From positions 1 to 64,000 of the forward strand of contig CBDCGJ010000016.1 of the NCBI GenBank assembly GCA_965216645.1: 64,000 nucleotides of DNA. Reading direction: 5' to 3'. The notes beneath the pieces are model-generated. The model made no database searches, was not told the DNA's origin, and was given only the letters and a program-made list of their open reading frames with translations. Every line of letters starts with the position of its first letter. Positions within the stretch are counted from its first letter, which is position 1. The translations under genes were made by a program, and so were the position numbers. Of the stretch, positions 27,876-36,369 are shown in pieces. Source of the DNA: CBDCGJ01 sp965216645 (GTDB lineage: Bacteria; Pseudomonadota; Alphaproteobacteria; GCA-2731375).

Positions 27876-29237
27876 TTACTTCAAATACGCCAAGCCCAAA
27901 GTGGCGAAGCTCAGCACCAAAAAAAATCCCATCATGTCGGTGAGTGTCGTCAGGATCGGACTGGAAGCTACAGCCGGGTCGACACGAAAGCGCTTCAGCA
28001 GTAACGGTACCGTCCCACCAATCGAAACGGCGAGCAAAGTATTAAGCGCCAGGGCGCCACCTACCACAAGGCCGAGTACGGCATTGCCTTTCCAAAAATA
28101 CGCGGCAATCCCTAAGAATACTCCCAAAGCCACCCCATTAATGACGCCGATCCAAAACTCCTTGAGCAACACCCGGAAAATCTCGCGTGGTTTGACGTAG
28201 CCGAGAGTCAGTTCACGAAGGCTCACGGCAACAGCTTGGTTGCCGGAACATCCGCTCATGTCGGAAACGATGGGTAAGAATACGGCGAGAGCAATAACAG
28301 CAGCTATGGTTTCTTCATAGAGAGCGATCACGCTAGCCGCCAATAGGTTTAGGAAAATATTGATACTAAGCCACGACAGCCGCCGCCATGAACGGGTTAG
28401 TGTGGGCATTGAGCGGATTTCGTCTCCCGAAACGATCCCCTGAGTTTTCATAAGATCCGCTTCGGCCCGCTCCAATGTTGCGGTCTCGATTGCCGTCCGA
28501 ACCACCACGCCGATCAACCGCCGGCGATCGTCCACTACTGGAACGCCAAGCCAGTTATGCTTTTCGAAAAACTCGACGATGTCATTCTGCGGCGTGTCAT
28601 CCCTCAGAGATTCCGGCGAAAGCATCACCTCCGATAGAGGCCGCTCCCTGTAAGTGAAAATCAAGCGGTTCAACGGGACGACGCCGATCAACTCTCCGGT
28701 ACGGGAAACAACGTAAAGATACCGAATTTCGAAACCCTGATAATGTTCCGAGTTGTGTCTGAGCTCCTGAACCACATCTCCGATTTTGTCGTCACCGAAA
28801 AAACGGAGAAACTCTGTTTGCATTAGTCCGCCGGCGGTATCCGGTTCATAGGATGCGAGCTTCCGGGCTTCCTCGGCTTCAACTGCATCCATTTCCGACA
28901 GGATTGCTTCCGCATCGGTGTCGACCATGTTGCCAAGTACGTCCGCCTGATCGTCACTGTGCATTTCCGATAGGATGGCGGCAGCATCCGCTGGATCGAG
29001 TTGCTCAATGAGGTCCGCGGCATGCTCGTCGGGCATCTCTTCGACCAATTCCGCGGCATCTTCAGGGGCAAGCGTCGTCAGAATCTTTTCGCGTTCTTCA
29101 GAGGAGAGGTGATAGATCGCGCGAATGGCCTCGCTCGGCGACAACGAGTCGATACAGTCTCGGAGACCTGCACCATTATCATTTTCTAAGAGACTGCGGA
29201 TCTCCGCCCACGTATCGATGTTTTCGTTCAGGGGCAT
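27876..29237 (-). CDS. mgtE: Magnesium transporter MgtE
   Basis: The 453-aa protein has the MgtE order: an acidic superhelical N domain (residues ~5-130, repeated DAAELVEEMPDEHAADLIEQLDPADAAAILSEM motifs), a pair of CBS domains (~130-260) and five membrane helices (~285-450). Conserved pore-region signatures are present: DMSGCSGNQAVAVSLREL and VDPAVASSPILTTLTDMMGF. It imports Mg2+ across the inner membrane and is gated by Mg2+ binding to the N and CBS domains. Length and motifs are normal. It marks the last ordinary chromosomal gene before the rhs array. Confidence 0.95.
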   Translation of the reverse strand: MPLNENIDTWAEIRSLLENDNGAGLRDCIDSLSPSEAIRAIYHLSSEEREKILTTLAPEDAAELVEEMPDEHAADLIEQLDPADAAAILSEMHSDDQADVLGNMVDTDAEAILSEMDAVEAEEARKLASYEPDTAGGLMQTEFLRFFGDDKIGDVVQELRHNSEHYQGFEIRYLYVVSRTGELIGVVPLNRLIFTYRERPLSEVMLSPESLRDDTPQNDIVEFFEKHNWLGVPVVDDRRRLIGVVVRTAIETATLERAEADLMKTQGIVSGDEIRSMPTLTRSWRRLSWLSINIFLNLLAASVIALYEETIAAVIALAVFLPIVSDMSGCSGNQAVAVSLRELTLGYVKPREIFRVLLKEFWIGVINGVALGVFLGIAAYFWKGNAVLGLVVGGALALNTLLAVSIGGTVPLLLKRFRVDPAVASSPILTTLTDMMGFFLVLSFATLGLAYLK

Positions 29238-29404
29238 ACTTGGTCTCGAGTTTTCACATGTACCGAGAAAGTTACATTGATATTTGATGTGATGGAAATT
29301 TTAGGGCCGTGGGCAATATTCCTAGATTCAATATCGGCCTTTTCTTCGAAATCATGTCATAGCGTCAAGTCGGCGCGTGATCTTGCCCCCGTTTCGGCGG
29401 ACAT

Positions 29405-30179
29405 CTAGGCGGTCAGTTTTTGGGTTTTGATGAACTCGCGCGGAGATTTCATCTTCAACCCGGAATGTGGATGGTTCTCATTGTAATCTTCGATCCATCC
29501 GGCGATCAATTTCAAAGCGGTTTCGGCATCCGGCAACGGCGTCACGCGGACGTAATCCCGCTTCAGCGTATTCACGAAGGCTTCTGACATGCCGTTTGAT
29601 TGCGGACTGGCGACCGGCGTGAAGCAGGGTTTCAAGTTCAGTTGTCTGGCAAAGGTTTTCGTGTCCTTGGCGGTGTAGCAGGCGCCGTTGTCGCTCAGCA
29701 TCTCGATCTGCTCCGGCGCCCGGATCGCGCCAAAACGTTTTTCGACAGCTTCCAGCATCATATCCCGAACGTCGGAACCGGAGATGCCGGCGCCGACAAC
29801 GCCGCGCCAGGCGATGACCTCGCGATCATGGGCATCGATGATGAAGCCGCCACGGACAACGTCGCCATTCCAGCAGGTGAACTCGAAGCCATCCGAACAC
29901 CAACGTATGTTGGAGCGCATGACGATGACCTCGCCGTCATGCACATGCTCGGGGCGGATCGTATATTTGCGGGCCGGCAACAGATTATTGGCTTGCACGA
30001 TCCGGTAGGCCCGCTTGTGGTTGACCGGTTCTTGTCCCTGTTCCGCCAATTCCCGGTTCAATACCGCCGTAATCCGGCGCATAGTTCGGGCGTTTTGCCA
30101 CCAGGGCTTGAATATGTGGCAACAGCGCCCCGTCTTGCGCTTTATGATAGCGCCGCCGGGGCTTCGAGCGACCCTTCTG
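29405..30179 (-). pseudogene. IS3-family (IS2-like) OrfB fragment inserted into an rhs gene
   Basis: The minus strand encodes most of an IS2-type transposase: KPRRRYHKAQDGALLPHIQALVAKRPNY in one frame. It continues in another frame with RRITAVLNRELAEQGQEPVN, MRSNIRWCSDGFEFTCWNGD, LSDNGACYTAKDTK and HSGLKMKSPREFIKTQKLTA, covering the DDE core and C-terminus. The shift after RPNY inactivates it. At its 5' side it joins an rhs core in the middle of the YVYDANGN repeat (about 30180). By chance one frame reads straight from the rhs into the transposase, giving a 487-codon chimeric ORF (29405-30868). Confidence 0.8.
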
Positions 30180-31158
30180 GCGTCATAGACGTAGCGATAG
30201 GCGTCGTCCTCGAGCAGGCGGTTGGCGTCGTCGTGGCTGTGACTGACGCTGGCGTGGGAGTTCGTGCGGTTGCCTTCGGCGTCGTAGGCGTAGCTCTCAT
30301 TGCCCTCCGTGTCGGTGACGGCGGCTAGGCGGTTAAGCTGGTCGTAGAGATAGGAGCGGCTGCGGCTCAGGCCCGTGATGCCGGTGATGTTGCCGGCCGC
30401 GTCATGGCTGAGCGCGTTCTGCACGAAGGGGCTGCCGCCGGCGCTGTGGTCGAGGCCGGTCAGCAGGCTCGTCGCGCTGCCATACTGGAACGCCGCCGCG
30501 TTGCCATTGGGGAACGCAATCGTCGCCATCTGGCCGCCGGGGCGGTAGGTCAGCGTCAGCGGGCCGCCGGTGGGCGGGGTCAGGCCGGTCATGCGGTCGT
30601 TCAGATCATGGGCGAAGGCCCAGGTCCCGAGCGCGCCGCCGGCGAGACCGGCGCGGTTGTCGCGACGGTCATAGCTATGGCTCAACACATGCTGGGGCTG
30701 CAGGCCGGCCGGGCCGGTGGCGGCCGTGGCCAGCCGGTGGATCACGTCATAGGTGAAAGCCAGGTCCGAACTGTTATCGTTCGCCGCGGTCAGATTGTCG
30801 AAGCTGTCATAGGCGTATGTCACCGTGCCCTCGGTGCCGGGCTTGGTGACCTGGGTCAGCCGGCTCAAGGCGTCATAGGCATAGGCGAAGACCTGACCCT
30901 TGGGGTCGATCAGACCGGTCAGATTGTCAGAAGAGGCGCGGAGCGCGTCAGCGCGACAGGGAACCTAGAAATGGCGCGGTGCGCGTCAGCGCGACAGGGA
31001 ACCTAGATATGGCGAGGAGCGCGCGAGCGCGACAGGGAACAGATCTCTGTCATAGCTGTAGGCAAAAGTCTCCAACGCCGGATTGCTGCGCCGGATCACC
31101 CGGTCGAAGAGGTCATGGGCGAAGGTGGTGACCTTGCCGAACTCAATGCCGGCGGCTA
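30180..31158 (-). pseudogene. Rhs core fragment, cassette 1 (no toxin tip left)
   Basis: YD-repeat sequence (SRLTQVTKPGTEGTVTYAYD, DLAFTYDVIHRLATAATG, TLTYRPGGQMATIAFPNGN, SYLYDQLNRLAAVTDTEGNESYAYD) typical of Rhs proteins. The 5' end is cut at the recurring parS-bearing module at about 31158 and the 3' end by the IS2-like fragment. Between 30931 and 31045 three tandem copies of a GC-rich palindromic repeat interrupt the NLTGLIDPKGQ region and shift the frame. No pretoxin or toxin remains, so this is a dead cassette. Confidence 0.85.
30933..31040. repeat. Three tandem copies of the short palindromic rhs-inserted element
   Basis: Copies at 30933-30964, 30972-31002 and 31011-31040 each fit ggcgcggagcgcg, two variable bases, then agcgcgacagggaac. 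The centre is self-complementary (GCGCG/CGCGC). They sit exactly where intact rhs cores read SYDSRDNLTG, between gattgtc and tgtcatagctg. The same element recurs at 38630, 48316, 51701, 51868 and 55277/55316. Confidence 0.85.
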
Positions 31159-31335
31159 TAGGTCAGGACTATTGACCTATGTTTCACGTGAAACAAAGGT
31201 CAGCAATGCTGCCGATTCTAGTTGGACACGAGCGAGATTAGGGATCGGTGAAGTGGCTTGTTATTCTGCCGTTATTCAGGAATTTTACAGCACCCGCAAG
31301 TTGGACTCTGTCCAATCCCAAGGACAAGACAGCGG
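31159..31335. repeat. parS-bearing junction module, copy 1
   Basis: A ~170-bp non-coding module bounding the 5' side of cassette 1. Order: an AGGTCA...TGACCT inverted repeat, the 16-bp parS-like palindrome, a second ggtcagca direct repeat, a diverged ~100-bp stretch (ttggacacg ... tggcttgttattctgccg), and a TTGGACTCTGTCCAA palindrome near 31301-31315. Equivalent copies lie at about 45427, 48470, 52016, 55451 and 63431. Confidence 0.85.
31180..31195. other. parS-like site (ParB-binding palindrome)
   Basis: Perfect 16-bp palindrome TGTTTCACGTGAAACA, an exact match to the bacterial parS consensus TGTTnCACGTGAAACA. Read leftward it encodes the MFHVKH peptide often seen in spurious ORFs over parS sites. 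Confidence 0.85.
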
Positions 31336-31513
31336 TCGTGAGCCATGAGAAACTATAAACTATCCTCAGAATACCCAAAGAGGATGACCCTACTTCAATT
31401 ACGCCAAGTCCCCGAATTTTGGCCCCTGTCCCCGAATTTTGGATTACGGCCATGTCCCCGGAAATACACTGCCCGGGATTTACCAGTTACGCCAAGTCAC
31501 GGGAATTCCCCAG
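31336..31513. other. Spacer with a short IS110-end-like remnant
   Basis: No gene. The stretch ttcaattacgccaagtcccc near 31390-31412 also occurs next to the IS110 fragment at 48846-48867. It is followed by tandem tgtccccgaattttgg-type repeats (about 31410-31460). It looks like the scar of an excised or degraded IS110 end between module and immunity gene. Confidence 0.45.
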
Positions 31514-32143
31514 CTATCGACGCAGTCCCAGTTTTCTCTTTGAATACTCCAATCTCTCTATTTCTTTTTTTTCAAGCAAACCTTCAATTGGAACCGAAAG
31601 AAGAACATATTTTAAGTAATCCCTTCTTATCCAAGCTTCTTCAGCTTTTTGACGCCTTTCAGTCGGTGACATTGGTTGTTTACGATCGATATCGTCATTA
31701 TTAAATATTTGATCCCTATTTTTTAGTATTTTTTCAATATTTGAATACAGGTAGTTTTTTTGTATTTTTATTCTATTTAAGAGGTAATTGAAATCGTTTT
31801 CATTGTTTCTTTTTTTAGGAATTTTCACATTTTTTAGCAAATTCATGTAAACAGAGTTATCGTTCATAATACCGATAGATTCTACAACCTCAGAAAGTTG
31901 GTATCGGCATCGCTTCCCGTCCACAATTGAAAACTCAATTCCTTTCGGAAAATCGCCGTCAATCAAACTAAGAAAATAAATTTCAGTAAATAGATCTCTC
32001 CAATCCAGAATTAGTTTGATACCTAGTGAATTGTCTTTCCAGTATATTTCCGCACAGAACGCGTCAACTTTACGCGTAGCTGGTGAAAATCCGAAATCTT
32101 GGAGAAAATTAAATTCCTCTACAATCGTATCTACGTACTTCAA
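31514..32143 (-). CDS. Putative immunity protein of rhs cassette 2
   Basis: The 209-aa protein is AT-rich in codon use compared with its neighbour. It has no recognisable domain, membrane segment or signal peptide. The N-terminus is mixed alpha/beta (VEEFNFLQDFGFSPATRKVDAFCAEIYW), and the C-terminal half is Lys/Glu-rich and probably helical (SPTERRQKAEEAWIRRDYLKYVLL). It starts 24 nt downstream of the toxin-tipped rhs gene on the same strand, the usual place for the cognate antitoxin. Function is inferred only from position and composition. Confidence 0.65.
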   Translation of the reverse strand: MKYVDTIVEEFNFLQDFGFSPATRKVDAFCAEIYWKDNSLGIKLILDWRDLFTEIYFLSLIDGDFPKGIEFSIVDGKRCRYQLSEVVESIGIMNDNSVYMNLLKNVKIPKKRNNENDFNYLLNRIKIQKNYLYSNIEKILKNRDQIFNNDDIDRKQPMSPTERRQKAEEAWIRRDYLKYVLLSVPIEGLLEKKEIERLEYSKRKLGLRR

Positions 32144-32167
32144 TTGATACCACCAAAGTCGAGATTG

Positions 32168-33388
32168 CTATTTTCTGCTTTCAAGTTCCGGCACATTTCC
32201 ACTGTTTCCTTCCCTCTCAAACAACTTTCTATAGTTGCAATATCCTTCAACAACCCTGCGCTCCATTTCATAAAATGGGCTTACAAAAGGATCACCATAT
32301 TCTCCCCTTCGCCTCGGAAAATCCGGACCAACATCCCAAATATCTCGACCTTCTCTAATCTTATCCTTAATCCACCTTTCATTTCTTTTCATTCCCAATT
32401 CTGGATCCCAGGGGTGGTTTGGCCAAGGTTTGTACACGTCTGCCCCTAAAGCATCTGCCAACTCTTGCACACGGCCCATTCTTTCTCCAATAATGATCGG
32501 CGGCTTCGTGGAAGCGCTTTCGTTGGAACAGCGTATGGTTGGCTTCACTGGCGCGCAATAGAAACCTGTTTCTTCTAAGCCTCGGTTTTGGCGGTCTTCA
32601 GCTGCAAATGCAGCAGCCGCTAACGCTGTGGAAATTCTTAGCCAATTGCAAATTGCGAATCCGCGTAAACCTGCTTTTTTGACTTTGTCTCGCCAGTCAG
32701 GCGGTTCGTCGGCCAACCCACTCGGGTCAACCAAATTTGCTGGGTCGTTGAAGACATAGGCATAGAGATTGCTGTCCCCTCCCGCGAAGCCGATGGGGTC
32801 GCTGGAGATGAAGCGGCCGGCCTTTGGGTCGTAGTAGCGGGCGCGGTAGAAGTAGAGGCCGCTTTCGGAGTCGTATTCTCTGGCGGTGAAGCCATACGGA
32901 TTTGAGACGGTTTCGGTGACGGAGATGCGGTTGCCGAAGGCGTCGTAGATGTATTCGTTGACGACGGCGCCGGACGCGTCGGTGACGTGGCTGATGGAGC
33001 CGTCCTGGCCGGCGTGGAAGTAGTAGGTTTGGCCGGCGCGCTCCATGACCAGGGGGTGGTCCACGTAAGGGCCGTGGCTGTATTTGGCCAACAAAGTCCC
33101 CGTGCCGTCGAATTCAGCGAGGATGTCCCAGCCGTCGTAGAGGTATCTGGTGACCGTGCCGTTGACGTTTTTCTCGATGCGTCGGCCGAAGGCGTCGTAG
33201 GCGTAGGTCGCCGTCGTGGTGTCGGGGAAAGTGATCTGGATCAGGCGGTCGAGGCTGTCCCAGGTGTAGGTGGTGACGTCGCCGGTGGCCTTGTCGGTCT
33301 TCGTGACGAGGTTGCCGTTGGCGTCGTAGACGTAGCTATAGGCGTCGTCCTCCAGGAGACGGTTGGCGTCGTCGTGGCTGTGCGACAC
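32168..33388 (-). CDS. Rhs core with C-terminal toxin tip, cassette 2
   Basis: The readable protein is 406 aa. In-frame rhs sequence continues upstream to about 33500 (YLYDQLNRLAAV), where it is cut off. The core ends in the rhs hyperconserved motif YRARYYDPKAGRFISSDPIGFAGGDSNLYAYVFNDPANLVDPSGL (about residues 190-235). The variable tip of ~170 residues follows directly, with no HINT domain, unlike the other cassettes. It contains RVQELADALGADVYKPWPNHPW, MKRNERWIKDKIREGRDIWDVGPDF and a C-terminal FYEMERRVVEGYCNY. I do not recognise the tip's activity. Secretion by a type VI or other system is assumed from the family. Confidence 0.8.
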   Translation of the reverse strand: MSHSHDDANRLLEDDAYSYVYDANGNLVTKTDKATGDVTTYTWDSLDRLIQITFPDTTTATYAYDAFGRRIEKNVNGTVTRYLYDGWDILAEFDGTGTLLAKYSHGPYVDHPLVMERAGQTYYFHAGQDGSISHVTDASGAVVNEYIYDAFGNRISVTETVSNPYGFTAREYDSESGLYFYRARYYDPKAGRFISSDPIGFAGGDSNLYAYVFNDPANLVDPSGLADEPPDWRDKVKKAGLRGFAICNWLRISTALAAAAFAAEDRQNRGLEETGFYCAPVKPTIRCSNESASTKPPIIIGERMGRVQELADALGADVYKPWPNHPWDPELGMKRNERWIKDKIREGRDIWDVGPDFPRRRGEYGDPFVSPFYEMERRVVEGYCNYRKLFEREGNSGNVPELESRK

Positions 33389-33585
33389 GCTGGCGTGGGA
33401 GTTGGTGCGGTTACCTTCGGCGTCGTAGGCGTGGCTCTCATTGCCCTCCGTGTCGGTGACGGCGGCGAGGCGGTTGAGTTGATCGTAAAGGTACGAAACG
33501 TGTTCGAGTCAGCTCGGCGATGCTGCCGTCGACTGTGTCACACAATTATCCTATCTGTTGACTGAATTCTTCTAAGGTAAACAGC
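33389..33585 (-). pseudogene. 5' end of cassette 2 and its broken junction
   Basis: Bases 33389-33500 continue the rhs core in frame (AAVTDTEGNESHAYDAEGNRTNSHAS). From about 33500 the sequence no longer matches any rhs copy and holds nothing recognisable up to the next gene at 33586. The upstream two-thirds of a normal core is missing. Confidence 0.6.
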
Positions 33586-33870
33586 TCAATCACGATCCGA
33601 TATTTTAGATATGGTCCATTCCGACGATTCGTCTTTTCTTTCCGCTTCGCAGCTTAAGCCGAGTTTTGGCAATAATCCCTCCAACGAGGAGTCCTTTGCA
33701 ATCACATGTCCCAATCCCACGTAGTGTGCGTCGTTTTCATCCAAGTGATCGTGACCACCGCACATAAAATGATAATAGTTATCTTCGTCGCAGACAACGT
33801 ACAACAAAGGGCGGTTATTCTCAAATACATGTGAGCATACAATCACACCCAAATTCCGGGGTAATTTCAT
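33586..33870 (-). CDS. Small protein next to the HNH toxin tip, putative immunity
   Basis: The 94-aa protein (RNLGVIVCSHVFENNRPLLYVVCDEDNYYHFMCGG ... GLGHVIAKDSSLEGLL) is acidic and has no signal peptide or membrane helix. It resembles a widespread small-protein family of unknown function with a VCxHV / WxFxCGG pattern. It lies 11 nt downstream of the HNH nuclease tip and on the same strand, so it is the best candidate for its immunity protein. I do not claim a named immunity family. Confidence 0.6.
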   Translation of the reverse strand: MKLPRNLGVIVCSHVFENNRPLLYVVCDEDNYYHFMCGGHDHLDENDAHYVGLGHVIAKDSSLEGLLPKLGLSCEAERKDESSEWTISKISDRD

Positions 33871-33881
33871 AAATACTACCT

Positions 33882-34199
33882 TTACCTAATGTCTGACATT
33901 TTTTTGCCAATTCTTTTCAACCAGTCTTTTATTGTCATGCAACCTTTTCTAAGGTTGCACCTTCTACACGCAGCCAGTCCATTTTCTTCTGTAGTTCTTC
34001 CGCCGAGTATTTTAGCGATAATATGATCTATATGTATAGAATTGTCTTGATTTGGATTCTCAGTCATTTCCTGTCCACAGTATCCACAACGCGGAACTCC
34101 TGAAGAATCACGTGATTTGTCAATAATTCTTTGCCTCAAATCGCCACGGAAATATCTAGGGTCATTCTGGCATTTGTCAGTATTGCTTTTTTTATCCGC
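33882..34199 (-). pseudogene. Orphan HNH-nuclease toxin tip, 5'-truncated by IS5
   Basis: The frame is open from the IS5 edge (about 34199) to the stop at 33882. It reads ADKKSNTDKCQNDPRYFRGD, then a complete HNH core: CGYCGQEM (first CxxC), SIHIDHIIAKILGGRTTEENG (His-Asp-His) and CRRCNLRKG (second CxxC). From a TTG at 34139 an 85-aa protein could still be made. The rhs core that should precede it has been removed or separated by the IS5 insertion. The domain is a DNA-cutting toxin module by family. Confidence 0.78.
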
Positions 34200-35581
34200 T
34201 GGACATCTCTAAAAACCTCCCCTTTTTCGCTCTGATCTGATTCAATCGTTGTATTGATTCGTTGAGGTGTTGCGATGTCTGGTCAGATCGGGTTTTGGGA
34301 TTTGGAGGATCGTTATCGGTTGTTGAGCGCGGCTGGCGATCCGTTGGAGCGGTTGGCTGGGGTGGTGCCGTGGCGGGTGTTTCGCAAGCCGCTGGCGAAA
34401 GCGCTTCGGCGCTCGACCCGGGCCAAGGGCGGGCGGCCGCCGTTCGAGCCTGTGCCTCGAGCGCTCGCTCGGACCGATGGCGCGCACGCTCTCGGTGTTC
34501 AAGATTCTGGTGCTGCAGGCGCTCTACGATCTGTCGGACGATCAGGCGGAATATGTCATCAACGACCGGCTGTCGTTTCAGCGCTTTCTCGGCCTCTCGC
34601 TGGGCGACAAGGTGCCGGACGCGAAGACGATCTGGCTGTTCCGCGAACAATTGAGCCGGGCCGGCGCGGTGGAGAAGCTGTTCGCCCGCTTCGAGCGCCA
34701 TCTCGAGAAGGCCGGCTATCTGGCGATGGGCGGCCAGATCGTCGACGCCAGCCTGGTGGCCGCACCCCGGCCGCGCAACACGGACGGCGAGAAGCGGCAG
34801 ATCAAGGACGGCAAGACCGCCGCCGAGATCTGGCCGGACGATCCCCACAAGGCGGCGCAGAAGGACACACAGGCGCGCTGGACGGTGAAGCAGACCAAGG
34901 CCAAGACCCGGGCCGACGGCGGCAAACACAAGACCGACCTCGCGATCCCGGTATTCGGTTATAAGCGAGCAGGAATGTCGCGCCGGTGGCGCGGCATAAG
35001 CCCGCGCAGCCACATTTGTATCGACCGCGAGCACGGCCTGATCCGACGCTACAAAGTCACCGACGCGGCTCGCTATGACGGCGCGCAACTGGCCGATCTG
35101 CTGGACCGCAACAACACCGCGTCGGGGGTCTGGGCCGATACCGCCTATCGCTCGAAGAAGAACGAGACCTGGCTGGCGCGGCACGGCTTCCGCTCCCACA
35201 TCCACAGCAAGAAACCGCCGGGCAAGGCGATGAGCCGGCGCGCCGCCGCCGCCAATGGCAAACGATCGAAGATACGCGCCCTGGTCGAGCATCCCTTCGC
35301 CCGGCTGAAGGGCCCGATGCGGCTCACGGTCCGCTCGATCGGCCTGGCCCGGGCCGAGACCCGGATCGGCCTGGCCAACCTGGTCTACAACTTCCAGCGC
35401 TACCTCTGGCTCGAGAGCCGAGCCGCGCCCGGATAACCGGAAAAAGCCGGAAAAGGACCGAAAAACACACAACAAACCGCCGCAAAACGGCGACAATCCC
35501 GGCCGCCACCAGCGAGGCCGCCACTAAATCCGCCAAATCACCGCCGAAACTCAGCAAATCATGCGTTTTTCGAGGTGTCCG
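34200..35581 (+). mobile_element. IS5-family element, type A, copy 1 (defective)
   Basis: The left end reads ggacatctctaaaaac and the right end gcgtttttcgaggtgtcc, matching the inverted repeat ggacacctctaa of copy 2 at 40366. The transposase gene (34275-35436) is frameshifted. The copy interrupts the HNH toxin cassette on its left. Immediate flanks (cgct and ggct) are similar but not identical, so the target duplication is uncertain. Confidence 0.82.
34275..35436 (+). pseudogene. IS5-family transposase with frameshifting insertion
   Basis: The first 57 codons (MSGQIGFWDLEDRYRLLSA ... AKGGRPPFE) match the intact copy at 40440. Then about 48 bases at 34449-34496 replace the 11 bases found in the intact copy, a net gain of 37, which shifts the frame. 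The remaining 319 codons (from 34477) are intact and hold the DDE residues: QIVDASLVAAP, VWADTAYRSKK and ALVEHPFARLKGPM. Confidence 0.85.
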
Positions 35582-35754
35582 GCTGCCAAGCATCAAAGCT
35601 AATTTTTTTGAGACTGGATGAGTTGTTGAACTGGCCTACTATGCGAGAGATTACGCTACAAATTATTCGATGTTGAGAATGTAACACCCGGAAAGATATT
35701 TACTGTCTGCCGAGTTCTGTCCCAGAATATACTGTCTACAGAATCCCGATTTCC
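35582..35754. other. Spacer between IS5 copy 1 and immunity gene
   Basis: No ORF or match to the junction module was seen. The final ~60 bases hold tactgtct repeated twice (35700-35745). Probably a degraded junction. Confidence 0.3.
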
Positions 35755-36369
35755 TTAACCTTGGCCTATATCTATTCGTGTTTTTATTTTGGCCAGAATC
35801 TCGGCATTGACAACGTTTTCAGGTTGTTCCTCATCCCAGTAATCAGGCGGCAAATCTTCGTCGTCAATCCCAACCGCGTTCGCTAAACTTCGATATGCGT
35901 CTAAGTAGAAACAATTATCCAATGGATCATCCGATCGATCATTCTCATAGACGTCCCATAATGCTTGCAACATTTCTTGAGATGCAATCTCACGTAAGCA
36001 AGTTCCCGCTAGCATAATAGCCATAAGCCGTACGCCTTCAGATTCATCCCAATCTAATCCTTTAATAAATCTAGTAATATATGGTGTGAGCTCCGCATTA
36101 ACATTCCAGCCTAGATTAAGTTGTTGTAATGCTAATCTAGTTAAATTAGGTACGTCAGTTCGATCTAAGTAACTAAGTATTACCGGTAAATGCCTTTTAT
36201 CACCGCCACGACAAAGAGCGTAAAGCAATTTGTACCAGTGGTTTTTGTAATTCTCGTCACCAAGTTGCCGTAATATTTCATCTTTCTCCTCATTTGAAAT
36301 AGAATCCCATTTTGCTCTTGACAGAAGATCGTCATAGTCATTTATTTTTTCGGGCATATTCGCTCTCAC
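35755..36369 (-). CDS. HEAT-repeat-like putative immunity protein of cassette 3
   Basis: The 204-aa protein is predicted to be nearly all helical with irregular ~35-residue helical repeats (HWYKLLYALCRGGDKRHLPVILSYLDRTDVPNLTRLALQQL ... SEGVRLMAIMLAGTCLREIA), resembling HEAT-type solenoids, a fold used by several immunity proteins. It is acidic and AT-rich. Its start overlaps the toxin gene stop by 4 nt, a strong sign of coupled translation. Cognate to the Ntox28-like tip encoded just upstream. Confidence 0.72.
   Translation of the reverse strand: MRANMPEKINDYDDLLSRAKWDSISNEEKDEILRQLGDENYKNHWYKLLYALCRGGDKRHLPVILSYLDRTDVPNLTRLALQQLNLGWNVNAELTPYITRFIKGLDWDESEGVRLMAIMLAGTCLREIASQEMLQALWDVYENDRSDDPLDNCFYLDAYRSLANAVGIDDEDLPPDYWDEEQPENVVNAEILAKIKTRIDIGQG

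Noticed and set aside
30933..31040. CRISPR array suggested by three regularly spaced repeats
   Set aside because: Spacers are only 7-8 bases and the unit recurs singly in coding sequence; no cas genes.
31180..31195. MFHVKH-starting ORFs as genes
   Set aside because: The peptide is just the translation of the parS palindrome and the ORFs run out of frame through rhs sequence.
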